Below are positions 32,515-44,000 of a stretch of DNA of 64,000 bases, piece after piece. Each line of letters starts with the position of its first letter. Within the stretch, counting starts at the first letter, position 1. The stretch is from Phoronis australis (Eukaryota; Phoronida; Phoronidae): NCBI GenBank assembly GCA_002633005.1, contig NMRA01000081.1, positions 129,995 through 193,994 on the forward strand. The letters are read 5' to 3'. The notes under the pieces are model-generated. The model saw nothing but the letters and a program-made list of their open reading frames with translations, ran no database searches and had not been told where the DNA came from. The position numbers and the translations under genes were made by a program.

Positions 32515-35500
32515 CAGAGCTGCCACCCCCTTTTGATTGAAATACAGACTCTTTGACACAAAAATACAGATTTTTTTAGCCAAATACAGAACATTCCATG
32601 CCGATGTAGGGGTGTGATTGTTGCGTACATTTTTAGGGCATGGGCAAGGCAAGTGTAAACGATCACGTTCGATAGGAAGCATACAATATTATTGTAAAGT
32701 TAAGTATCATCCTGAAAATGAAATACAATACTCATATTGACAGAAAATATGGTTTATTTTGCAATTCACAAAAACATGTTTTTGTGACAGTCTTCTAGGA
32801 ATATAAAATATTCAAGCATATCACTTAAAACAATAGTCTATGGTTTTGTTCCTTAGACATCATCAGATCAATCAAAGTTCTGATAAAGTTAGTCAAGCCC
32901 TCTCAAAGATGGTGACATGGCATTAGAGTCACCAACACTTGATCCCTGTAGTCCTAAATATGTTGCACTTTTGGCTTTCTTCAGGAACTCATGGGAAAAT
33001 TTTTGTTCATAACAGGGTGTTTGTTCCGCAAAAGTGTTTGTTTTAACGATCAGCATATTCTCAAGCAATTTCAGAGATGTGGAAGGCCGAAAGTCGGTGT
33101 TGTTTTTACGGACAACACTAAAAACTCGCTCGCTGGCAGCATTGCTGTGTGGTAGCACCAACACACACAACATGACGTGACTCAACAGACATAATGATGG
33201 TTCATCTCTAAACTTGTGCCATGCTTCATCTATGCGGTCAGAATGAGGTGGCAAATCTGTCACCTGATAATGTGCGAATTGCCTTTCCAGATGATCTAAC
33301 AAACCAGATGTTTCAGTTGGAATTCTTTCACCCAGTATGTTCTCCAAAGACTCTGGCATTGTAGTTAAAATGGCTGGGAAGCGGACTACAAAATAACGAA
33401 CTGATGCAAAGCGAGCTTTCCTCCTTTTAGAGATGTCTACCACTTCGGCATGAAGCAAGACATCATCATGAATTGGAAACTTGATTTAAAAGTGCTCAAT
33501 TTTAAAAAATTAATTATGTAGCCTTACACTGTCATTGGGAAGAGTGATGTTAAAAAGGCCAACAACTAACCTTTTGTTTGTTTTTTTTCTTCCGGGCTTC
33601 ATCGATACTCTCTGCTGCCTCAGTAGCAAAGAAATGTTGTAATAATGTGGAGTCGGTTGGCCGAGAGGACACACAAGTTCGAGCCTATTAACACGGTGCT
33701 AGAGCAAACTCTGGAGGATACTCACATTGCGTCCGCACAGGACGGCAGCGAACTCCAGAAGCCCCAGACGATCTTGTCACGTGGTCTCGATGGTTGACTC
33801 GTCACGTGATCGGAGTATGACCTCGGCTGGGCTCTTCTGNAATGTACAAGTTTCATTACAAACACATAATATTTGTTGGCGCACTTCAGTCCAAAAAAGG
33901 CTAAAGAAAAATAACCATGTTAACTGGTTCTTTAAACTTTTTCTTCTTCTTAGAAGAGTCTTGGGAGAAGATTTTATTTTCACAAAATCAGGTTGCATAT
34001 AAAACTTTTAGCTCCACATTACTTTAGAGCTATTCCGTGTATTTCTGACATTTACAGCCTATAGAGCATGTTCAGATATCTCTGACGGAATTAGCATCAC
34101 ACATTCAAAGATTAAAGCACAAACATTCATTCATTTCATGCCGCTCTCCCCACATTTTCAGTTCCCGGTCTTTCACCTGATCTCTCTCGTTCAGCTTCTC
34201 AACTTATAATATTTGATTCAATTTTATCTCGATTGTTTCATGATACACCTGCTTCTATGCGTAACCTCTTCAATCTGTTACTGAAACGGATCAAGATATG
34301 CTTAGTTACGTGTTAGGTTCAGTTATAATTAAATTAAGTAGTAGATATGTTTGTAATCCAGATATGGTTAAGTTCTCAACTCTTGGAAATTAGCTACTTC
34401 AGGAAATATACTTCCCCACAACAACCTGACCTCTGTTAAGGGCAGAGGGGGCTTTGTGCACGTCGCAACTGAAGCTATGCTCTTGCTGAAGAAGGTTGAA
34501 GCACGTTTCAGGAAATTTGTCCAGGAGTGAAAAGTTGTTGATAAAGAGGTTTTTTTGAATTTTGTTCACACCAGTTAGATGACTTATTTTTAAGTTGCGT
34601 CTCACATTTGGGTGTAGAAATCGATACGGTTAAAGATGTTTTTGAAGACATCATCAAGCCGTTTTGCAAAATTCACATTCATCACAAAGTTAATATGTGT
34701 GTCAGCAACCACAAACAGAAAGCTTTGAGAAAATCATTGAAGGCAAAAACGCAACTTAACATAATCATACATGTACACAATACAACAAAAATTATTGCCA
34801 AATACCGAATTTTTGCAGAGGTTCTAACATTGATAGGGATGCTACGACACCCTTAATGTGAAAAAATAATAACAACTTGTCACTTGTATGTCAAAAACTA
34901 AGCTAATCATGTCTGTGAACTCACTGTTAGTCCAGTACTTTCTTTTCTTCATAAGGGAGACCATGATACTGCCACACTTGGGGTGAACCCTCTTTGTATT
35001 GTCACAAGGATTTATCAGATTGGCAATTTCATGCTGTAGTCGCAACTTGTTGTTTTCGTATCCTCAACATGTTCATAATTGATAAACGTTGTGTCCAAAT
35101 CTCAATGTACCTACAAAATAAGAATTGCCAATAAAATAGTTTCCAATGCCATTGTTCTTTATGTGGCTGCGCTGGTAACATATACTGTGCACATTGTGGT
35201 AAATTTCGTAGGCCAGACTGATATGGATATTTGGAGGAAATCTACATGTAGGCTGCATTAGTCATTTCACTTAAATTGACTTAAGTCTATTTGATATTGA
35301 ACTGCTAAATTTGGTGTGCACAACTGTGACAACATCCTCACCCTAATTCAAACAATGATGGGTCGTCATTTCGCCTCCCATTAAAGAGCCCTGTGCTGTC
35401 CAAATCTCTCCTCAAGGGGATCTTGGCATAGCCGGTTGGTGAATACTTTCTGTATGCCCTTTCCTAGCAGGAACATAGCGATACTGACAACTGAATTTAC

Positions 35501-35904
35501 TGGAAAAAGATTTGAACATTGTATTAAGTAATGTAAAGTTAAACTTTTATAAACCTGCCTTCCTTCAAAAGGTAACTTTTGATATAGGATAATGATCATC
35601 TCTTGTTCTTAGTCATGTTACATGTGGTAGTAGGGTCCAGGTATTGGGGCTTGAAAAGAAACCGCTCTACCTAGAGACTTAGGCTCAGAAAGTTATTGCA
35701 GCGGTTCATTCAGTGTGTCGATTAGGTTCCGAACTCCCGCTGCTCCCCATCTTACNGCCGCGTATTTTCTATGATTTTAAAGACTTTAAAATACGGATTT
35801 TTCGAGTTTGAAAATACAGATTTTTCAAAAAGCGCCCGGAACACAGATTTTCCCTCTCAAATACGGAACGCGTCCCGTAAAAACGGAACGGTTGGCAGCT
35901 CTGC
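32515..35904 (-). mobile_element. hAT-type DNA transposon, or two merged hAT copies
   Basis: The left end at 32515 reads CAGAGCTGCCACCC. The right end, reverse-complemented from 35904, reads CAGAGCTGCCAACC: a 14-bp inverted repeat with one mismatch. Subterminal ATACAGA/ATACGGA motifs recur near both ends. A hAT transposase C-terminus lies inside. The flanking octamers differ (CGTTTCTA left, CCATTGGA right), so the expected 8-bp duplication is absent. The two ends may therefore come from different insertions. Single Ns at 33840 and 35756 lie within. Confidence 0.7.
32889..33458 (-). pseudogene. hAT transposase, C-terminal dimerisation region
   Basis: The 189-residue ORF carries the hAT C-terminal signature: WHKFRDEPSLCLLSHVM, then VLPHSNAASERVFSVVRKNN, then STSLKLLENMLIVK. 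In hAT transposases this domain mediates oligomerisation and includes the last catalytic acidic residue. The preceding catalytic core and BED finger are not recognisable upstream, where the frames are broken and a single N occurs at 33840. The element is therefore not autonomous as assembled. Confidence 0.88.
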
Positions 35905-35917
35905 CATTGGACATACC

Positions 35918-36112
35918 TCAAACTGAGGGTCGTCAAGATTGGTCATTGGTGTATGGTAACAAATTTTGTTTTCTTTTTCTGAGGCCTTCTCCAGCAGAAG
36001 GAACATTGAGGCAGTCGAATACACGATCAAAAATTTGTACATACTTTGATGTCTGGCTGGCTTTTAGTACCACATATGCCTCCATGACGGATGCCATGGA
36101 ATCGCTAATTGT
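35918..36112 (-). pseudogene. P-element/THAP9-like transposase exon
   Basis: The minus-strand exon has acceptor-like TTTTTCAAG before 36112 and a strong donor GAG followed by GTATGT at 35918. It encodes TISDSMASVMEAYVVL, then YVQIFDRVFDCLNV and GLRKRKQNLLPY. The FDR-FDCLN block is characteristic of P-element/THAP9-family transposases. A preceding segment near 36321-36360 encodes YTMMRVPLAAK with a possible donor, matching the KM-V-LAAQV block that comes just before in that family. The hAT right end at 35904 lies 14 bp downstream of the donor, inside what would be the intron. Confidence 0.7.
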
Positions 36113-36882
36113 CTTGAAAAATACATGTATGAAAACATTTGTTACTTAAAGCATGTGATAGTGTGGTACCCTCTAACAGTGTACGAGTGCAATCCAAATG
36201 AACTCCAAATACTGTTCCATAATATTACACTGTAATTACAAGGTTTCATAGTTATATATATCAAGCCCAAATGTTGAGGTTGTTGACTCTGATCTGCTCT
36301 TTAAAAAACCAATACCAACCTTGGCCGCTAAAGGCACCCTCATCATTGTGTATGAAATAAGCCAAGGTGAGTTTGATTATGCAATGTCTTTTTTGGCATT
36401 GCAAGCCCATAACAGCACACAATGTGTCAGCCACTTACATTTTCCCAGTCGGATTTTCAGCAGCGTTGGACATTTTCGATATCAAATCAGCGCGACCGCT
36501 TAATACTGCAAGCAGACTCAAAGTCTTTCCAATTTTCTGCCACATCTCCTGTTAGGCACATAGGTGTGGGAGATGGGAGTTGCTACATAGCCATTTATCT
36601 CAAATACCACTGTTGAATCTTTGGTTAGACATCTACAATCCAGTTGGTTAAGATAATCAACGATTTATTCTACACTAAACAAAGCTACCAACTTGCCATA
36701 TAGAAAATACCGAGATATGTCTGTAAAAAGACAAGAGAAACGCTGACCAGTTTTATTCAGAGATGTCAAGGAGATAACTCCATGAGTCAATAACATATTA
36801 CTACAGACGTGATAACGGAGTGAAAGGTATTTTTGGTGAAGGAACTCTAGTTTAACGCCATCATTGAAAATGTATGGTTTAC

Positions 36883-37735
36883 TTAGGAGTCCGTGTTGGA
36901 TATCAAAGGAGTCCAGATGTTAAAAGATGAAACCATAAACACTTTCAGACCCCACCGAATAGGTTTGTCCTTCATGAACTGCTTGAAACTGAATCTTGAT
37001 TTGCATGGTGTCTTAGATTCATCTAATGCGATTTCATGTTCAGGAGCATAGATCGACGTACAGTGTCCAATGACAGCATCCCATACGGGTCGTAGTTTAT
37101 ACAGTTTATCACAAAGTGGGTCATTTTTGTCAGTGACCATAGCGGTGTTGTCCACAAAATGAATATATAGTAAGGTGGCTAAGAACCGGTCTCGGGATAT
37201 CGATTTCCGGAACCCAGGAGTTTCCGTCCTCCAGTGTGTGTTCCACTAATCCTGCATATTTCCTTTGCAAATGAGGCCCATGCAGAATAGCAAGCCAAAT
37301 CAAATATATAGTTCCTTCATTGTTACATCATGCCATTTCATTTCGTGTTTGTCTGGTGCACTCTGCCTTTCCTGATTGGCATATCAATTAGTCTGCACAA
37401 CAATCAGCCTGATCAGAGCACCTGGAAAAAGCAGACTGAAAAACATACTGGGTGTCACCAAGGTAAGTGCCTCCTGTCCAGGTAAGTCATCAATGACTTG
37501 CTGTTTTGGCCAGGTGTGCTTTAATGGCATCTTGCCTTTTGTTCACTGATGCACTCCAATCGTCTTTTTCGGGATCCTGAACGTCCACAGGCACGTCGAT
37601 CTTGGGCATCCTCCAAATCGCCTGCGTCAAACTCCACACTAACTTCAGTCTCACTATCTGAGTGCCGTGAAAATCGAGCTCGGGGTACATCGTCTTCACT
37701 GTCAGAGTCAAATTAAGTGTCCAAATCATTCTCAT
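36883..37735 (-). pseudogene. piggyBac-family transposase (DDE_Tnp_1_7), degraded
   Basis: On the minus strand an acidic N-terminal region (about 37735-37560, with one stop) is followed by a domain broken by several frame changes. MKWHDVTMKELY, then GLLFCMGLICKGNMQD, then SRDRFLATLLYIHFVDN lead into an open ORF (37155-36883). That ORF contains DPLCDKLYKLRPVWD, then YAPEHEIALDESKTPCKSR and FKQFMKDKPIRWGLKVFM. The LDES segment includes the first catalytic Asp of piggyBac enzymes, which cut and paste at TTAA. The C-terminal half, with the remaining catalytic residues and the Cys-rich finger, is not visible. Confidence 0.88.
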
Positions 37736-38079
37736 TCACATAATTATCCAGCAAATGATAGCGTTGTCCACTCTGAGTTTTCTCTCTTTTACTCCCACCA
37801 TCTCGCAAACAAAATCCAACACTTCTCAAAATCTGATAAATTCAGCAACAAAATGCACACGATTTCAAACAAAGAAAAACGTATTGTACACGTCATCAAT
37901 CCATGTGTTACGCAAGTTTGAGAAGTGTTTAACCGTTGAAAGGTGGCAGAATGTGTATGTAAACTGTGACACGCATGTGTGCGTGTATCGGGTTATTGGT
38001 GATATCACGCCAGTTTGCGTGTACCCGTGCTATAGGGTTAATAAAATATTTGACTTGTTTCCTGCTGCCTTTTTGCTAC

Positions 38080-39285
38080 CATAGTCTCTAGTTTTTCTGG
38101 CAGTTCATCAACGCAAAGTATTTCCCCATATATTTTCTCACAGCATTGTTTTCAGCTTCTGTCCATGGTTGTCTCTCAATTTGTTGACAATCTTTTCCGT
38201 TAGACCCTTTTTCTTTACGAGACATTCCTAGAACAAACAAATTACTTTTGATTACCATGGAATCATAAGCAAATTTATGATTTTATGAAGTTAAAATATT
38301 ATAAAATGAACCTAGGCAATTATTTTTAACATTTTGCTCTGCAAGTTGATTATTCGATGATATTAACAATGGCATAGTTAAGCATATCATCTGAGGGTGA
38401 AAGTTTTGAGTAATAAATAATGTGTTGTCCATTGTTTAAATTGTTACTCTCAAAGTATTAAAATCAGCTAGAATAATAATTCTCATTGCCCATCCTTATT
38501 ACACCTAAAAACTGGAACCTTAACACTGCTTAAATGAAAAAGGTTTCAACATATTGAAGAGAATTTTTTAACTTAAACCCTTCATGACGCTTTTGCTTCT
38601 TATGCCTGTAGAAGGAGGCATACTGTTTGCATGACATGCCACATTCATCACAAAAAGAAGTGTTGTGCTGTGACGCAATGTGTCGCGTCAGGCTCTCTTT
38701 GTGAAACATTGATCACAGTTGGGACTCTCAGTGAATCGTCTTGGTTTATGAGCACGATGCTTTCCTGTTGTGTTTTCCTACATTGGTAAAAAAATCTTTA
38801 TGCATGCAACGCGTCTTGAATCACAGGGCTGGTAAAGGTCTTGCTTGCTGTAGTGTCACTGTGTTTTATTGCCATGTGGTCATACTAAGTTAATTTCTTT
38901 AGTTCCTGAACGAAGCTCCATAACATACACACGCACTCCTTTGTGATATGCAGCAGTTGTACTACTCTTTTTTGAAGGCGTGGACTTGAATACCCTGAAA
39001 GACTCCTCTTGTGGCTGCAGTTCAACTGAAAAAATCGAAAGCCATTGCTTTCTGAGCTCTTTATTTTAAAAAATAAGCAAAAGCCAAGTATTATTTCCGA
39101 TCCACGACAAAGGCTACACTCTGACGCTTTTCTGTGTGTCGCATTGGTGCCAAAGTAGCCTCTATTTAAGAAGAAAATGACACTTATACTCACCGGGTAC
39201 GTCACTGTCGTCTTCCATTTCTGGTGCAAGGTCTCGTTCTCGAACGCCTTCCAGTTGTCTCTCTGTCGGGTGCAGGTTCTTCTCA
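38080..39285 (-). pseudogene. C2H2 zinc-finger repetitive-element protein, degraded
   Basis: Minus-strand pieces in order: a short exon ending at 39194 with donor GTGAGTAT and encoding PTERQLEGVRERDLAPE then MEDDSDVP; two C2H2 fingers at about 38735-38585 (CDQCFTKR, one-base frame change, SLTRHIASQH; then CDECGMSCKQYASFYRH-KKQKRH); and at 38226-38095 MSRKEKGSNG followed by RQPWTEAENNAVRKYMG. This finger plus PWT-E--AV arrangement recurs in repetitive proteins of uncertain function in animal genomes. I do not assign it to a named superfamily. Host transcription-factor origin is unlikely given the breaks and the TE context. Confidence 0.5.
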
Positions 39286-40255
39286 CTCTACTGCCACCAT
39301 GTTATGTTTTTAGGTTGCTTTAGACCAAGCATGGAGACCAATAAGAATGTGACTAAAACATGTATTCAGAAAACATGAAACCATAAGGCGGATCAGGAAG
39401 TGCTAGGTAACTGAACATGCGTAATACACTAAGATACTGGTAAAGACGTCTTAAAGCCCTTGTAGAACTTTTAGACAAGGTCAGAACATCTATTGATACT
39501 CCTTAATTTATAGCAGATACTTACATTCATAAGCCACATTCGTTTATTTTTGGCCAAAACATTGCACATGTCCGCGTCCGTAATTGTGAAAAAAACTTCA
39601 GGTGGCGCTGTGCTGTTAACCGGATGTGTGACGTCAACGTTTAGCCAAAGTCACTTCCCAATACCGAGTCTGTGTGTAACTCACAGGTGTAATGCGCATT
39701 GTCGGTGATATTTTCGATCGACAAAAGGGTGGCCGTCAAACAGACCCATTAAAATTGATTTGGTATCTTTTTAGCCATCATTTTACATCACCATAATTTA
39801 GTAAGCACATCCTAGGACGGGTGACTAACTCCGCCAGCGGAAGGGTGGATCACAGTCGACTTCGTTGGCGGGAGGTCGGGGAACTATCCAGTGGGCGGGG
39901 GTAAAAAAAAGATTTTTGCATGATTGCTGTATCACACACTCGAAGTCAACCGCGTAGTCATATTTTACTGTGTTTCTCACTACAGTTTGCGTGGCATGCA
40001 GCACTTTCTGCTCGAAATGCGAGTTGCGATATTTTCCCGTTCACATCGTTTGTTTATTCATTTACCTAAAATTCACAGTAGCACACAGAAAAAACGTTTG
40101 TGAAGTTGTAGTACGTTATTTGTCAAGTAGATGAACCTTTGAACCAACTATTATTTCTTGCATTTTGGACATTGAAGGCAGTGTTTTTCTATAGTTTCTT
40201 TTTCAAAAAGAAATTGAATGCAGACAAATCACACTTGACATGAAGATTTATGTAC

Positions 40256-42001
40256 CTGCTTTCCATGCCGTGGAAATCAAAATGGAACATTTTTGGGGCG
40301 AAATGATTGACCAGGCTATGGTATCCTTCAACACTGAACGTCTGACCTCCTGGTGCTAGGTTTGGTATGTCCTTCAACATCTGTCTACTTTCAATGATAT
40401 CACATAAGCTTTCATACACTTCTGTACCTGTAATGTTTAATAAGACTTGCATGTGAATAATAGCTTCATGTTAATTATGAAATTGAACGGTGTTACAAGG
40501 AAAAAACGTACCCTCCAGGAACTAAAAAAACTTCTATACAGTAAAATTGGCCTGAGGAATTGAATGTCACAATCGAGTAAACATTATCAACAGGTTCATT
40601 GAAGAGTTGTTTTGACTCAAAAACCCCAAGGTACCTTGTTACCTTGTATCAGCAACAGTTGAGTGGAGGCGAGACTAAAAGCAGGCTTTTGTTTAATTAA
40701 AATTGCTTTTAGGGGAGGTAGTGTGGCCCTATAGGATAGGTTTTCTCTTCCTTTACTTGAGGTTGTGGGTTCGAGTCCCATAAGGGCACACTGCTAGACC
40801 CTGGAGTAAGGTCTCTAGCTCCTCAGCTTCATTTTATCTATACATTAATTAACCACAAAAATGGTTTCACATGATAAGAGCAATGGCTCACCCTAGACGC
40901 CAACGCACTTCAGGTACAATGTCAATAGAGAGCACGCAATTACTTTTTAGTTGAAATTGTGAGTTCCTTCCTGAAAAACCTGCTCATAATGTTGAAACAA
41001 ATCTTACCAGGTTGAAACCAGGGTTTTCGATCCACATTTGGCTGAATTGGCAGATGCAAACAAGCTGGAAAATCTTCTCCATGCCCATGGTGAATGTTTG
41101 CTATGTGTCTTGAGAGACTCTTCCACTTGCCAAGACACACCTGTCCATTTCCATTGCTGGATGTGGCCGACCAATACAGATGATTAACAAAACTTCAAAT
41201 CCAACGACCCACTGGGGCACAGGCAGGTTTCTTGGCGAGGGCATCAAGTTTCTTTACAAGACCTAAAAAACAAGGGTTTTTTATTTCTGACTGGTAGTGA
41301 CAATTATGTAATATAGTTTACTGGTCATTCAGTTCTGTTAAGACATCAATTAAGCAGCAAGAGCAAAAAAAAATTCTTTGATGCCCGTACACATAGATCA
41401 ACAACTTACTTCATAACAAAAATGGCAAAGAACCTAAACAATTATATCAAGAGATTATAAAATACAAGGCAAATCCACTAGTGATTTATGCAGTTGTAAG
41501 TAGGTCAAACCAAAATCGCAACCCAGCAAAAATAAAACAACAAGGGAATCATTCTGTTGAAACAACCATGGTACTATCTTGTATAACTAACAATGCTAAC
41601 TCACATAAACAAAAGGTTCCACATACAACATGGACTAAAATGATGTTTTTGAAAGGTGTCCTTGCATTTCAAAGGTGAAACTGAACCGTTTACTCGAGTG
41701 TATCAAATATGTAGCACGATGTTCAAAACTGGACATTCTTATAGTTAGCAAATTTAAAAAATGAGCAATTTCAGTTATTACTTTTTCCAAAATTGGCGAG
41801 ATTTTATAGTAAAGCTTGCAAGCTAATGACAAAAATATTACCTTTGGCAACATGCCATACATCAAAGTAGTGGCGCACACCTTCCCAATTCTCTCTAATC
41901 CACTTGGTTACCTGAGCATGTCTGTCCGTAACTATGGACCTGACATTAGCTCCATGGCGATCCAATGTGCTTTTAATTCTTTTCAAACCTTCCAGTTCCA
42001 T
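40256..42001 (-). pseudogene. Multi-exon transposase-like gene (TDRH / D-WH / HLYW signature), nearly intact
   Basis: Three minus-strand exons with GT-AG borders. Exon 42001-41842 encodes LEGLKRIKSTLDRHG, then VTDRHAQVTKWIRENW and HYFDVWHVAK. Exon 41262-41008 encodes VKKLDALAKK, FVNHLYWSATSSNGNGQ, KWKSLSRHIANIHHGHG and RKPWFQP. Exon 40427-40256 encodes MLKDIPNLAPG, then FSVEGYHSLVNHFAPK and FDFHGMESR. TDRH, FDVWH, NHLYW and E-HS-VNHFAPK blocks mark a repetitive protein family common in invertebrates and fishes that looks like an RNase H-fold transposase; I cannot name its superfamily. One in-frame TGA (in RWI-stop-SF, second exon) is the only clear lesion in these exons. The 5' start and 3' exons were not found. 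Confidence 0.7.
40711..40920 (+). mobile_element. tRNA-derived SINE, copy 2
   Basis: AGGGGAGGTAGTGTGGCC head, B box GGGTTCGAGTCCC (40767-40779), then GGGCACACTGCTAGACCC, TGGAGTAAGGTCTCTAGCTC, and a body shared with the copy at 12580-12818. It lies in the intron between the second and third visible exons of the TDRH gene, in antisense orientation. Confidence 0.8.
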
Positions 42002-42635
42002 GTTGTATGAATTTCATAATTGGTCTTTTTAAAGCCAAATATCCGATAAAATGACTACTGACAGTGAATGCTTACACACCCTTGCGCCGAAAAATGCCAG
42101 ACAGTCACGTACGCTTCCAGCCAATCAGCGACCATAATATGGGCCTTAACGAGAAAATTGTCAAATGTTTTTTAGCAGATGAGACCGGCAAGTGCTGAAT
42201 GAAATACGTTGCTTGTGTACAATGCACATGTAACTCCTTAGATTGCGTTTACTGAGGCAAATGAAGTCCGGTGACACGCACGTGCTCGCTTACTCACACA
42301 CGGCATTGCAGAACAGTCTTCTTTCTTCAGGTGTGCAGGTATGAAGTAGAGTAAAACTTCATGAGCGTACCAGTGTCGAGCTTGCAAAAAAAAGTCTAGT
42401 CGTGTTTTTTAACAAAGTTTGTTTAAACGAAGGGCTGCTACCGAACTACACTTAGCATACAGCACATTTCACCATAATCTTGTACATTTGATATGAAAAC
42501 TTTTTTAAAAGCAAGCAAACTTAGATATGTAACTTATGGGTACAAACAACAGATTATATTAAGACATGCCAATGAAATGAAACATGCACCTTGCACAGAC
42601 TCCTAGGAATACAACCAGACTCATTCTCTCTCTAT

Positions 42636-43374
42636 CTACAAGCGCTTCTTTTTTGCCTTATAACTAACTTTGCACAACTCACAAAACCATTCTTTACAAC
42701 GAGGTGCCTGCTTTAGTCCCACATACAAGAAATGATACCACTTGTGGGGGCACGAATTATTGTCGCAACCTATTATTGGGTTATCGTCCTTGTGACCACA
42801 TGAACAATCGTATGCTGTTTCACCTGCAGTCTTTTCTCTTACACCTCCCGATTTGATGTACGGATATACCTGAGTACACCAAAATTCCTGCAACTTTGGG
42901 ACTACAACCTGGCCAATACTGTTGTCATACGTAACAGTACTCCCAGAGGGCAGCCATACTACAAAATAGCAAAATTACGTTCCAGTAACAAACATTTGTA
43001 GTTGTACTTACATGTAGTACCTGTGATCTTTTTTTTAAATCAAACTTGTTGTCCAAGCACGAAGCAGGTTCAATTACACCTCTTCTGCGGCACGGACAAT
43101 CGATTACTCCATCTGGTGAGGCTGCCAAGAATGGATCCGTCTTGGATATGACGAGGCCCACTTCAAGAGCTGTCGCGCTGCAATTTCCGCACCTGCACTG
43201 AGCTCTGGCCACAGGTTCATGGTCCCTCCCCCACTTCATGGCCATAGTATCAACAGAACATGGTGTCTCACTAGCTATTCTAGACATTAAGGACGGAGCA
43301 GGGCTGACTTGGTTGTTGTGTACCACATCATGAGCAACAGACAAGTTATTCTTCCTGCTCATTGGAGGTAGCAA
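42636..43374 (-). pseudogene. YqaJ-type exonuclease plus PHD finger protein
   Basis: The first ORF (43374-42925) has SRKNNLSVAHD, then SETPCSVDTMAMKWGRDHEP, then LEVGLVISKTDPFLAASPDG. This is a YqaJ/lambda-exonuclease (PD-D/E-XK) domain with the early Glu (GRDHEP) and the Asp of SPDG. The third motif reads GVIEPASC where E-x-K is expected, so the catalytic Lys appears lost. The second ORF (42893-42636) continues with LQEFWCTQVYPY, then a PHD finger CSCGHKDDNPIIGCDN-NSC-HKWYH ... WFCELCK. The YqaJ-then-PHD order is seen in repetitive, transposon-associated animal proteins. The two ORFs are separated by a stop and frame change near 42920. Function in the element is unknown. Confidence 0.75.
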
Positions 43375-43811
43375 TTCATTGACAGCTTTTGAGCCTTCGT
43401 TACTTCAGTGACATAACTAACGATGCACCATACTCTTCCATTCCTTTAATGGCGTCATCAGGTCCAGAGGACGACAAAATCAGAATGTGCACAGTTGGCG
43501 GTGGACGCTGTGTGGGTAATACCGGTGCCTTTGGAACGGAGTTTATCATGGATTGCCTGTATGAAAAGAAAAATAGAAAAAGACATGAGGGTTATGCTAA
43601 CATAAGAATGTTGTTCTTGCGAACAGGAATGGGGTTGATTCTTCCAAGCTGGTCTTTTACATTCATCTTTTTATTTCAAATTCTTCAGGTTAAATGGGAA
43701 AGACCAACATCACAAATGACATTGCAACTGTTCATTACTGGCAACGATAAAGTCGTCAGAGAACTGAATAGTTTAGTTACCAAGCATGAGTATCTCATTT
43801 TAAAATCCCAA

Positions 43812-44000
43812 CCAACCTGGTGTTTCCACGAGGTATATGTGGGTGTCGCCAAATCTAATGTTTGGCCATTCTTTCGGGTCGTTCTTCCAGACATCATTTG
43901 GAAGCCTGTACGGACAGTCCTCCAATCCACACATTGACAATTTTGATCTGTAACGGGCATGCGACTTGCTTTCCAAGTCTGACGTATAATCGGCAGACAT
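43812..44000 (-). pseudogene. N-terminal exon of the YqaJ-family element protein
   Basis: Starts with ATG at 44000, then SADYTSDLESKSHARYRSKL, SMCGLEDCPYRLPND and W-KDPKEWP-like residues to HIYLVETPG, where a GT donor is possible (near 43816). The SMCG-x-x-CPY-LP-W and YL-ETPG pattern precedes YqaJ domains in related repetitive proteins. A further piece at about 43555-43390 encodes SVPKAPVLPTQRPPP and GMEEYGASLVMSL and probably links it to the exonuclease domain. It is therefore the start of the 42636-43374 gene. Confidence 0.6.

Noticed and set aside
33650-33700. tRNA-like GTTGGCCGAGAGG followed by AAGTTCGAGCC
   Set aside because: Box spacing is too short and no cloverleaf or acceptor stem can be formed; at most a decayed fragment.
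43389-43937. 182-codon plus-strand ORF, the longest plus-strand frame outside the N gap
   Set aside because: It is antisense to the YqaJ-family gene, whose minus-strand motifs are recognisable; no domain is present in the plus frame.
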